Positions 1 through 5,361 of a stretch of 8,107 nucleotides of DNA are shown piece after piece. The translations under genes and the position numbers were made by a program. The notes beneath the pieces were generated by a model. The model did no database searches. It was given only the letters and a program-made list of their open reading frames with translations, and was not told the DNA's origin. The number at the start of each line of letters is the position of its first letter. Positions within the stretch are counted from its first letter, which is position 1. This DNA comes from Bacillota bacterium (GTDB lineage: Bacteria > Bacillota > Clostridia > Christensenellales > CAG-138), in the NCBI GenBank assembly GCA_023409435.1, contig JAEYHP010000027.1, forward strand, positions 1 to 8,107, in the 5' to 3' direction.

Positions 1-10
1 ATCAACAGGC

Positions 11-730
11 TTATTCTGCTTCGGCGACCTTTTCGTCTTCCATCTGCTCGCCCTGGTGGCCTTCGAGCACCGCGTCCGCGCTCTTGGAGGCGATGAGCTT
101 GACGGCGCGGATGGCATCGTCGTTGCCGGGGATGACATAATCCGCTTCATCCGGGTCGCAATTGGTATCCACGATGGCGACGATGGGGATGCCCAGCGTG
201 CGCGCTTCCATCACGGCGATGTGTTCCTTGCGGGGGTCCACCACAAACAGTGCGCCGGGGAGCTTCTTCATGTCCTTAATACCGCCGAGGTTCTTTTCAA
301 GCTTTTCCTTTTCGGCAAGAAGCTTTATGACTTCCTTCTTGGGCAGCAGTTCGAACTGGCCGTTCACTTCCATCTGCTCAATCTTGCGCAGCTTGCCGAT
401 ACGACCCTGGATGGTCTTGAAGTTCGTGAGCATTCCGCCCAGCCAGCGCTGGTTCACAAAGTACATGCCGCAACGGGCGGCTTCCTGCTCAATGGATTCC
501 TGCGCCTGCTTTTTGGTACCCACAAACAGAACGCTCTTGCCTTCCATGGCGAGATCACGCACGAAATAGTAGGCTTCTTCGATTTTCTTGACGGTCTTCT
601 GAAGATCAATGATGTAGATGCCGTTGCGCTCGGTGAAGATGTATTCCTTCATCTTGGGGTTCCAACGGCGGGTCTGGTGGCCGAAATGTACACCGGCCTC
701 CAACAGTTGTTTCATGGAAATGACGGACAT
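11..730 (-). CDS. rpsB: 30S ribosomal protein S2
   Basis: Complete 239-residue protein of the small ribosomal subunit, where S2 binds late in assembly and helps recruit S1. The N-terminus carries the S2 signature (EAGVHFGHQTRRWNPKM, residues 11-27). Residues 90-100 (YFVNQRWLGGM) and 158-206 (PGALFVVDPRKEH ... VDTNCDPDEADYVIPGNDDAI) are also strongly typical of the family. Residues 105-150 form the charged, probably coiled helical region, and the C-terminus is an acidic tail. The reading frame is open upstream to 859, but the start at 730 is chosen because AAAGGAGG lies 7 bases before it, the protein then begins as S2 proteins do, and the promoter at 831-859 would lie inside the longer frame. 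Length is normal. tsf usually follows rpsB, but only 10 bases remain in the window. Confidence 0.98.
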   Translation of the reverse strand: MSVISMKQLLEAGVHFGHQTRRWNPKMKEYIFTERNGIYIIDLQKTVKKIEEAYYFVRDLAMEGKSVLFVGTKKQAQESIEQEAARCGMYFVNQRWLGGMLTNFKTIQGRIGKLRKIEQMEVNGQFELLPKKEVIKLLAEKEKLEKNLGGIKDMKKLPGALFVVDPRKEHIAVMEARTLGIPIVAIVDTNCDPDEADYVIPGNDDAIRAVKLIASKSADAVLEGHQGEQMEDEKVAEAE

Positions 731-737
731 AAATAAA

Positions 738-745
738 CCTCCTTT
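738..745 (-). promoter_or_regulatory. Ribosome binding site of rpsB
   Basis: On the minus strand AAAGGAGG is followed by TTTATTT and then ATG at 730, a near-perfect Shine-Dalgarno match at normal spacing. It fixes the rpsB start. A second purine-rich, SD-like run (GGGGAGGAG, 749-757) lies just upstream and may take part in leader folding. Confidence 0.9.
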
Positions 746-748
746 AAT

Positions 749-800
749 CTCCTCCCCCCGCGTCTCTTCCGCGGGCGACCCATTAAGGGAAGGAGCCCGC
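749..800 (-). promoter_or_regulatory. Candidate structured rpsB leader with alternative hairpins
   Basis: The leader RNA can be drawn in two exclusive ways. Fold 1 pairs GCGGGC (800-795) with GCCCGC (776-771), with CCC/GGG (789-787 with 781-779) stacked inside. Fold 2 pairs CUCCUUCCC (795-787) with GGGGAGGAG (757-749), nine pairs including one G-U, around an inner stem CCGCG/CGCGG (774-770 with 762-758) that can gain one pair if it is drawn alone. The two folds compete for bases 770-776 and 787-795. CUCCUU (795-790) is also an exact complement of AAGGAG in the Shine-Dalgarno itself. Many ribosomal protein genes are autoregulated through leader structures, and S2 control is known in enterobacteria. 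I do not recognise this as a named motif. Purine- and pyrimidine-rich tracts give chance pairings, so the regulatory role is inference. Confidence 0.45.
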
Positions 801-830
801 AAATCGGCAAGGGTGTGTCGTACCTTGTGC

Positions 831-859
831 ATTATAGCAAAGCCCCCTGATAAATGCAA
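831..859 (-). promoter_or_regulatory. rpsB promoter (sigma-A type, extended -10)
   Basis: Reading the minus strand, TTGCAT (859-854) and a perfect TATAAT (836-831) are separated by 17 bases. The -10 box is preceded by TGC, giving an extended -10 (TGCTATAAT) that can make up for the weak -35 (only TTG matches). Transcription would start near 824-825, leaving a leader of about 95 bases before rpsB. The promoter lies just after the terminator of the upstream gene, so rpsB is probably its own transcription unit. Confidence 0.8.
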
Positions 860-872
860 GGGGTCTGCTTGT

Positions 873-900
873 CGAAAAAGCGGCTTGCGCCACTTTTTCG
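873..900 (-). terminator. Intrinsic terminator after the lipoprotein gene
   Basis: Seven bases beyond the stop codon of the upstream gene, the minus-strand RNA forms a 12-bp stem, CGAAAAAGUGGC pairing with GCCGCUUUUUCG, with one U-G wobble and a GCAA (GNRA) tetraloop. The A-run/U-run at the base and the CUUUUU stretch are typical of rho-independent terminators, although the U-run is inside the stem and CGAC follows it. Read on the plus strand the wobble becomes a C-A mismatch, so the hairpin is best formed by minus-strand transcripts. It separates the hslVU/lipoprotein unit from rpsB. Confidence 0.8.
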
Positions 901-907
901 AATTTTC

Positions 908-1915
908 TCAATAGTAATAATTGTTCCCGCCGATCGTTTTATAGAACTCGCGGGAGGACCAACTCTTCCCCGACGAAGCGGACCGGAAAAACATGACGCC
1001 CGCAGGGATGGTACGGTTACCGCCGTTGAATACCTCTTCGGCCGCCGCAAGCGCGGCGCTGCTGGGTACTAAGCCCTCAAAGCTGCTGTATTTTACAACG
1101 GAAAACTGCCCGCTTCGGTAAACCTCGCGTTCCACGGAGCCGCCGAATCTGCTGGAATTGCAGCGGTTATAGAGCACGCTTGCCATCGCAAGGAAACTCT
1201 CTTCCGATTGGTTTTTCCCTTCCGCGTAGATGAGCTTGGCAGCAAGATAGATTTCGTCATCCGCATAGTCGCCTTCCCCGCCTGTTTCAATTTCCGGTTC
1301 GGGCGTCCTTTCCGGCTCCTCTTCCTCTTCCTCTTCCTCCTCAGGCTCCGGGGTTGGTTTGGGTGTGGGCTTTGGCGTAGGCTTGGGCGTAGGGGTTGGC
1401 GCAGATAGATCGCCCACTCCTACGAATTCTTTAAGAATAAAACCGTCGATATCGTCCGATTCAATCTGGTACCACTCGTCGGTCTTGGCGGTAATGGTTA
1501 CCACGGTGTGGTAGACAATCTCTCCCTCTTTCCCGTACTCGGTGCCGGGACCTTTGCGCACGTTTACGTCATGCCCCTTGATATACCCTTCCGTATCCTT
1601 GATGTTCTCGAGGTCGTATTCGGGCGTAGGTTCCGGGGTGGGCTTTTGCGTGGGTTCCGGCGTCGATGTGGCGGTGGGTGCGGGACTGACGCTTGGGGTG
1701 GGAGACGGAACCGATGCGGGCGTCGCCGTCGGGGTGGGATGCGCGGCAACTTGCTCCGCTTCAAAAGAGGAAACGGTCGCGGAGGGTATCTCCAGCACGT
1801 CCCCGGCATCTTCTGTATTCTGCTGGATCGGGGCGGCGCTTTCTACGCTTGCCGCGCAGCCAATCAAAAACAGCTGCAGGCAGACAAGCGCCGCTAAAAT
1901 CCATCGCGTCCTCAT
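908..1915 (-). CDS. SH3b-domain lipoprotein with SleB-type cell-wall hydrolase domain
   Basis: A 335-residue exported protein. Residues 1-20 form a lipoprotein signal peptide (positive MRTR, hydrophobic stretch, lipobox LIGC with Cys20), so it should be anchored to the outer face of the membrane. A Pro/Thr/Ser-rich linker (about 59-99) leads to a bacterial SH3 domain (about 108-168; GHDVNVRKGPGTEY, then VVTITAKTDEWYQI). A second linker follows, with three KPTP units and nine Glu in a row (192-200). The C-terminal SleB/CwlJ-type Hydrolase_2 domain spans about 219-335. It has the IYAE motif with presumed catalytic Glu232, the VLYNR helix and SGQFS. This family contains spore-cortex lytic enzymes and other peptidoglycan hydrolases, but the lipoprotein form suggests vegetative wall work rather than germination. 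The start at 1915 has AAAGGAGG 4 bases upstream. It lies 64 bases after hslU with no clear terminator between, so cotranscription with hslVU is likely. Confidence 0.88.
   Translation of the reverse strand: MRTRWILAALVCLQLFLIGCAASVESAAPIQQNTEDAGDVLEIPSATVSSFEAEQVAAHPTPTATPASVPSPTPSVSPAPTATSTPEPTQKPTPEPTPEYDLENIKDTEGYIKGHDVNVRKGPGTEYGKEGEIVYHTVVTITAKTDEWYQIESDDIDGFILKEFVGVGDLSAPTPTPKPTPKPTPKPTPEPEEEEEEEEEPERTPEPEIETGGEGDYADDEIYLAAKLIYAEGKNQSEESFLAMASVLYNRCNSSRFGGSVEREVYRSGQFSVVKYSSFEGLVPSSAALAAAEEVFNGGNRTIPAGVMFFRSASSGKSWSSREFYKTIGGNNYYY
1286..1402 (-). repeat. Low-complexity linker: KPTP tandem units and poly-Glu tract
   Basis: Within the lipoprotein gene, codons 178-189 encode three consecutive KPTP units (12-base repeats, 1349-1384). 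They are followed by a run of nine Glu codons alternating GAG and GAA (1316-1342). A related Pro/Thr-rich linker is encoded at 1619-1738. Such spacers usually span the wall so that the enzyme domain can reach its substrate. All units are multiples of three bases, so length changes would keep the reading frame. Confidence 0.75.
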
Positions 1916-1979
1916 GGTTCCTCCTTTGTATTGCCCGCTTACAAAATCCACTCGGGCTATCAGCGGGTTAGGTTTGTAC
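1916..1979 (-). other. Short gap between hslU and the lipoprotein gene
   Basis: These 64 bases contain the ribosome binding site AAAGGAGG (1927-1920) for the lipoprotein gene. They also hold two competing weak stems that share one arm: CCCGCU/AGCGGG (1967-1962 with 1939-1934) and GCCCG/CGGGC (1957-1953 with 1937-1933). There is no U-run and no convincing promoter, so read-through from hslU is the simplest view. Confidence 0.45.
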
Positions 1980-3365
1980 TTATAATATGTATTTCCGGAG
2001 GTCCTCGCTGACGTAGTTATCCGCCATGCGTTCCTTCACATAGGGACCATCTATGGTCAGTTCAAGGTCGGGGTACTCCCCACCCGCCCGGAAGGAGATA
2101 TCCTCCAAAAGAAGCTCCATAATGGTATGCAGCCGCCGCGCGCCGATGTTCTCCGTGTTTTCATTCGCGAGGTAGGCGTACTTTGCCACGGCATCCAGCG
2201 CTTCGTCCGTAAAGTTGAGCATCAGGTGATCGGCCGAGAGAAGCGCTGCGTACTGCTTGGTGATGGCGTTTTCCGGCTGCGTCAAAATACGCTTGTAATC
2301 CTCCTGCGTAAGCGCGCTTAGCTCTACACGGATGGGGAAACGGCCCTGCAGCTCCGGAATAAGATCCGAAACCTTGGCCACATGGAACGCGCCCGCGGCG
2401 ATGAAAAGCATGTAATCGGTCTTCACCGGGCCATACTTCGTGTTGACGGTGGAACCTTCCACAATGGGGAGTATGTCCCGCTGCACGCCCTCGCGCGAAA
2501 CGTCAGGTCCGCCGGAGGACGCGGCGCGCGCACCAGCGATTTTATCGATTTCATCTATGAAAATAATGCCGTCCTGCTCGGCCTTTTCCACGGCCTCGCG
2601 CACGACTTCGTCCATATCGATGAGCTTGTCGGACTCTTCCTGCACCAAGATGCGCCGCGCTTCCTTTACAGGCACCTTGCGGTGTTTTTTCTTACTGGGC
2701 AGTATACCGCCGATCATATCGTTGAGGTTCAGGTCGATGCCCATGGCGATCATGGCGTCGCTGCCGGGGTTGCGCTCCTCCACCTCGACCTCCACGATCT
2801 CATCCTCCAGCCGCCCTGAACGAAGCTGCGCAAGCACCGTTTCCCGGCGTGTAAAATGCGTGCGCTTCTCCTCTTCCGTCATCTGCGGTTCCTGGGGCTG
2901 GCCCGCGCCAAGAAGCAATTGAAGCGGGTTCTGCGGGGGATGCGCTTCGCTTTTGCGCAGCGGCACAAGAAGATCAACAAGGCGCAACTCGGCCGCGGCT
3001 TCCGCCATCATGCGGACTGCCTCCATGCGCTTGGCTTTACAGAGGCGAATGGAAGCCTCCACAAGATCGCGCACCATGGAATCCACGTCCCGGCCCACAT
3101 AGCCGACTTCCGTAAACTTGGTGGCCTCCACCTTGACAAAAGGCGCTTCCAAAAGCTTGGCCAAGCGCCTTGCGATTTCCGTCTTGCCCACGCCGGTGGG
3201 CCCCATCATGATGATATTCTTGGGCGTAATTTCCTCCCGCATTTCGGGAGATAATAAGCTCCTGCGATAACGGTTGCGCAGCGCGATTGCCACCGCCCGC
3301 TTCGCCTTGTTCTGGCCTATGATGTATTTATCCAAAGCGTCTACGATCTGTTTGGGTGTCAGCAT
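1980..3365 (-). CDS. hslU: ATP-dependent protease ATPase subunit HslU (ClpY)
   Basis: Complete 461-residue AAA+ unfoldase, which recognises and threads substrates into the HslV chamber in the cytoplasm. The N-terminus LTPKQIVDALDKYIIGQ is typical. Walker A is GPTGVGKT (55-62), and the pore loop GYVG (88-91) pulls the substrate. The inserted I-domain runs from about 105 to 240. Walker B is IIFIDE (267-272), with a sensor-2 region NIGARRL (406-412). The C-terminus EDLRKYIL is the tail that docks into HslV to activate it. The start at 3365 is chosen over the upstream extension because it gives the family N-terminus and has GGAGGAGGT 8 bases before it, inside the end of hslV. Only 4 bases separate hslV from hslU, so translation is probably coupled. 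Length is normal and all motifs are intact. Confidence 0.98.
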   Translation of the reverse strand: MLTPKQIVDALDKYIIGQNKAKRAVAIALRNRYRRSLLSPEMREEITPKNIIMMGPTGVGKTEIARRLAKLLEAPFVKVEATKFTEVGYVGRDVDSMVRDLVEASIRLCKAKRMEAVRMMAEAAAELRLVDLLVPLRKSEAHPPQNPLQLLLGAGQPQEPQMTEEEKRTHFTRRETVLAQLRSGRLEDEIVEVEVEERNPGSDAMIAMGIDLNLNDMIGGILPSKKKHRKVPVKEARRILVQEESDKLIDMDEVVREAVEKAEQDGIIFIDEIDKIAGARAASSGGPDVSREGVQRDILPIVEGSTVNTKYGPVKTDYMLFIAAGAFHVAKVSDLIPELQGRFPIRVELSALTQEDYKRILTQPENAITKQYAALLSADHLMLNFTDEALDAVAKYAYLANENTENIGARRLHTIMELLLEDISFRAGGEYPDLELTIDGPYVKERMADNYVSEDLRKYIL

Positions 3366-3369
3366 TGCG

Positions 3370-3903
3370 TTATACCTCCTCCACCGTGATGTTGCCGTTG
3401 GTATATACGCAGATATCGCCCGCAATTTTGAGCGCGCGCTCCGCGATCTCCCGCGCGGATAGCTCCGTATTTTCCTTGAGCGCTTTGGCCGCAGCAAAGG
3501 CGTACATGCCGCCCGAGCCGATCGCGGCAATGCCGTCGTCCGGGTCGATCACCTCGCCGGTGCCGGATATGACAAGCAGTTCATCCTTATCCGCTACGAG
3601 CAACAACGCCTGCAACTGCCTTAACGCCTTGTCGCTGCGCCATTCCTGCGCCAGAGAGACCGCCGCGCGCGTGAGTCCGCCGCCGTACTGTTCCAGCTTC
3701 GCTTCGAATCGCTCGCAGAGCGAGAACGCATCCGCTACCGAGCCAGCAAAACCCACCACGACTTTTCCATGGTAGAGCCTGCGCACCTTTTTTGCGGTGC
3801 TTTTCATGACGACGGATTTTTCTAAAGTGACCTGTCCGTCCCCCGCTATCGCGCAAACGCCGTCCCGCCGGACGGCAAGTATCGTTGTACCTTCGAGTTC
3901 CAT
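3370..3903 (-). CDS. hslV: ATP-dependent protease peptidase subunit HslV (ClpQ)
   Basis: Complete 177-residue proteasome-like peptidase that forms the dodecameric chamber of HslUV. After a five-residue leader (MELEG) comes TTILAVRRDG, so Thr6 should be the N-terminal nucleophile after propeptide removal; Glu at position 2 would block simple Met removal, so self-cleavage is expected. GDGQVTL (21-27), the AKKVRRL segment with the active-site Lys, GFAGSVADAF (51-60), SGTGEV and AIGSGG (127-132) are all family hallmarks. The end AGDICVYTN..ITVEEV is also typical. A moderate AAAGGA lies 7 bases before the start. In Bacillus the equivalent genes (clpQ, clpY) sit between the recombinase gene codV and codY; neither flank is present here. 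A promoter and palindrome precede the gene. Confidence 0.98.
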   Translation of the reverse strand: MELEGTTILAVRRDGVCAIAGDGQVTLEKSVVMKSTAKKVRRLYHGKVVVGFAGSVADAFSLCERFEAKLEQYGGGLTRAAVSLAQEWRSDKALRQLQALLLVADKDELLVISGTGEVIDPDDGIAAIGSGGMYAFAAAKALKENTELSAREIAERALKIAGDICVYTNGNITVEEV

Positions 3904-3963
3904 GTTTTAATCCTTTCGGCCTGACGATTTCAATTTTACACACAATATGCCCTGATGATACCA

Positions 3964-3982
3964 TACGGCGGCATATGCCGTA
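3964..3982. promoter_or_regulatory. Palindrome between hslV promoter and start codon
   Basis: CGGCATATGCCG at 3969-3980 is a perfect 12-base palindrome. It also nests in an inverted repeat TACGGC/GCCGTA (3964-3969 and 3977-3982). Copies of ATACCAT flank it at 3958-3964 and 3985-3991. It falls about 20-40 bases after the predicted start of transcription, a place where a repressor could block hslVU. It does not match the CIRCE or CtsR boxes as I know them. The operator role is inference. Confidence 0.35.
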
Positions 3983-4009
3983 CTATACCATCCATACTTC
4001 GGTGATTTT

Positions 4010-4039
4010 ATCATATCATATTTGAAATGCGCGTAACAA
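4010..4039 (-). promoter_or_regulatory. Promoter of hslVU
   Basis: On the minus strand TTGTTA (4039-4034, 4 of 6 matches) and TATGAT (4015-4010, 5 of 6) are 18 bases apart in an AT-rich stretch. TATGAT occurs twice in overlapping register (4020-4015 as well), but only the downstream copy has good spacing. Transcription would start near 4003, giving a leader of about 100 bases that contains the palindrome. This would let the protease genes be expressed apart from topA and trmFO. Confidence 0.65.
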
Positions 4040-4068
4040 AAAGGCCTGAAACCTTAACATTTCTTTTT
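4038..4068 (-). terminator. Possible weak terminator at the end of trmFO
   Basis: The RNA can pair AAGG (4055-4052) with CCUU (4044-4041), followed by a U-run (4042-4038). Alternatively AAAAAG (4068-4063) pairs with CUUUUU (4043-4038) around it. The stem is short and overlaps the trmFO stop codon and the -35 box of the hslV promoter. It may attenuate rather than stop read-through. Confidence 0.3.
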
Positions 4069-5361
4069 CAAGTTATCCACGATTGCAAGGGCGCGCTCCG
4101 CCATCTTTTCATACCGCTCGGCTTTGTTGCGTGGTGCATTAGGTATTGGCTCCATAATGCCGTAGGTGACGTTCATGGGCTGGAAATCCCCGCCCGCGTA
4201 TTCGCTCACATAATGCGAAAGCGCTCCGATGGCCGTTTCCCTTGTAAAATCGAGCGGTTCGCGCCCATACAGCCTGTTCGCAAGGTTGACGGCTGCTGCA
4301 AACCCGCTGGAAGCGGACTCGACATACCCTTCCACCCCCGTGATCTGGCCCGCGAAATACAGACCGGGGCGGTCCTTCACCTGGTAGTCCCACCCTAATA
4401 GGCCCGGGGAGCGTAAGAACGTGTTGCGGTGCATCACACCGTAGCGCGCAAACTCCGCATTTTGTAACCCGGGAATCATGCGGAACACACGCCGCTGCTC
4501 AGGAAACGTAAGATTGGTCTGGAACCCTACTATGTTATAAAGTGTGCCCGCCGCGTCATCCTGCCGAAGCTGCACCACGGCATAGGGCTTTTTCCCGTCG
4601 CCGCGGGGATCGATAAGACCCACCGGCTTTAAAGGCCCGAACGCGAGCGTCTTTTCCCCGCGCTTTGCCATAACCTCCACCGGCATACAGCCTTCAAACA
4701 CGCGCGGCGTTTCAAACGCATGCAGTTCTACCGTTTCGGCAGAAACAAGCGCGTGATAGAAGGCGTAATATTCTTCCCTGCTCATGGGGCAGTTCAAATA
4801 ATCCTCCCCGCGTTCATAGCGGGAGGCGCGGAATACAGTACCAAAATCTAAGGAATCCGCAAATAGGACGGGTGCCGCCGCGTCATAAAAATGCAGGCTT
4901 GCGCCCAAAGACTCCTCAATGGCAGAAAACAAAGGCCCTGCGGTAAGCGGACCTGTCGCGATGATGGCGGGCGGCTCCGGCAGGGAGGTCACCTCGCCAG
5001 TAATAACTGTAATGTTGGGATGCTTCCGGATGGCGTTTGTGATATAGTCCGAGAACCCGGCCCGGTCTACCGCAAGCGCGCCGCCCGCGGGCACGCGCGT
5101 GGCGTCCGCGGCGCGAAGTATCAGAGAATTGAAGCGTCTTAATTCCTCCTTTAACAGGCCGACGGCGTTTTGCAGCCGGTCCGACCGGAGCGAATTGGAA
5201 CACACAAGTTCCGCAAACGCGTCGCTCGCGTGCGCGGGCGAACGTTTGATGGGCTTCATTTCATATAGACGGACCGAAATACCCCGCTCAGCAAGCTGAT
5301 ACGCCGCCTCGCACCCCGCAAGCCCCGCGCCGATTACCGCGGCGCTATGCTCACTCGGCAT
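4054..5361 (-). CDS. trmFO: Methylenetetrahydrofolate--tRNA-(uracil-5-)-methyltransferase TrmFO
   Basis: Complete 435-residue FAD-dependent enzyme that makes 5-methyluridine at position 54 of tRNA, taking the carbon from methylenetetrahydrofolate and using reduced flavin. The N-terminal dinucleotide-binding motif is VIGAGLAGCEAA (9-20). Cys54 in ELVCSNSLRS and Cys225 in FEGCMPVEV match the two functional cysteines known in the Bacillus subtilis enzyme (Cys53 and Cys226). The C-terminal flavin-binding part has YFAGQITGVEGYVESA (336-351) and FQPMNVTYG (394-402), typical of this family and separating it from GidA/MnmG. The start at 5361 overlaps the end of topA by 11 bases in another frame; AGGAAGG about 10 bases upstream and a nearer AAGGA lie inside topA, so translation is probably coupled. 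In many Bacillota xerC (codV) follows; here a 150-base gap leads to hslV. Confidence 0.97.
   Translation of the reverse strand: MPSEHSAAVIGAGLAGCEAAYQLAERGISVRLYEMKPIKRSPAHASDAFAELVCSNSLRSDRLQNAVGLLKEELRRFNSLILRAADATRVPAGGALAVDRAGFSDYITNAIRKHPNITVITGEVTSLPEPPAIIATGPLTAGPLFSAIEESLGASLHFYDAAAPVLFADSLDFGTVFRASRYERGEDYLNCPMSREEYYAFYHALVSAETVELHAFETPRVFEGCMPVEVMAKRGEKTLAFGPLKPVGLIDPRGDGKKPYAVVQLRQDDAAGTLYNIVGFQTNLTFPEQRRVFRMIPGLQNAEFARYGVMHRNTFLRSPGLLGWDYQVKDRPGLYFAGQITGVEGYVESASSGFAAAVNLANRLYGREPLDFTRETAIGALSHYVSEYAGGDFQPMNVTYGIMEPIPNAPRNKAERYEKMAERALAIVDNLKKKC

Noticed and set aside
56..736. 226-codon open frame on the plus strand opposite rpsB
   Set aside because: It mirrors rpsB codons, resembles no protein family, and has no ribosome binding site. 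Long antisense frames are expected in GC-rich coding DNA; the same holds for 2382-2922, 5843-6248 and 7533-7841.
731..859. N-terminal extension of rpsB to 859
   Set aside because: It runs through the promoter -10 and -35 boxes and the leader; the start at 730 has the strong ribosome binding site and the family N-terminus.
895..912. CodY-box-like sequence (AATTTTCTCAATAGT) near the end of the lipoprotein gene
   Set aside because: Only the first half fits the consensus AATTTTCWGAAAATT, it lies at the 3' end of a gene, and no codY is visible in the window.
1916..1951. N-terminal extension of the lipoprotein to 1951
   Set aside because: It would place 12 extra residues before the signal peptide and would bury the AAAGGAGG site.
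1976..1992. TATTATAA at the end of hslU as a -10 box for the lipoprotein gene
   Set aside because: No acceptable -35 lies 16-18 bases upstream, and the match falls in the last codons and stop of hslU.
3366..3530. N-terminal extension of hslU to 3530
   Set aside because: It lies inside hslV in another frame and encodes an arginine-rich sequence unlike HslU. The start at 3365 is well supported.
3904..4053. CIRCE or CtsR operator before hslV
   Set aside because: Neither the TTAGCACTC/GAGTGCTAA inverted repeat nor the tandem GGTCAAA heptads are present.
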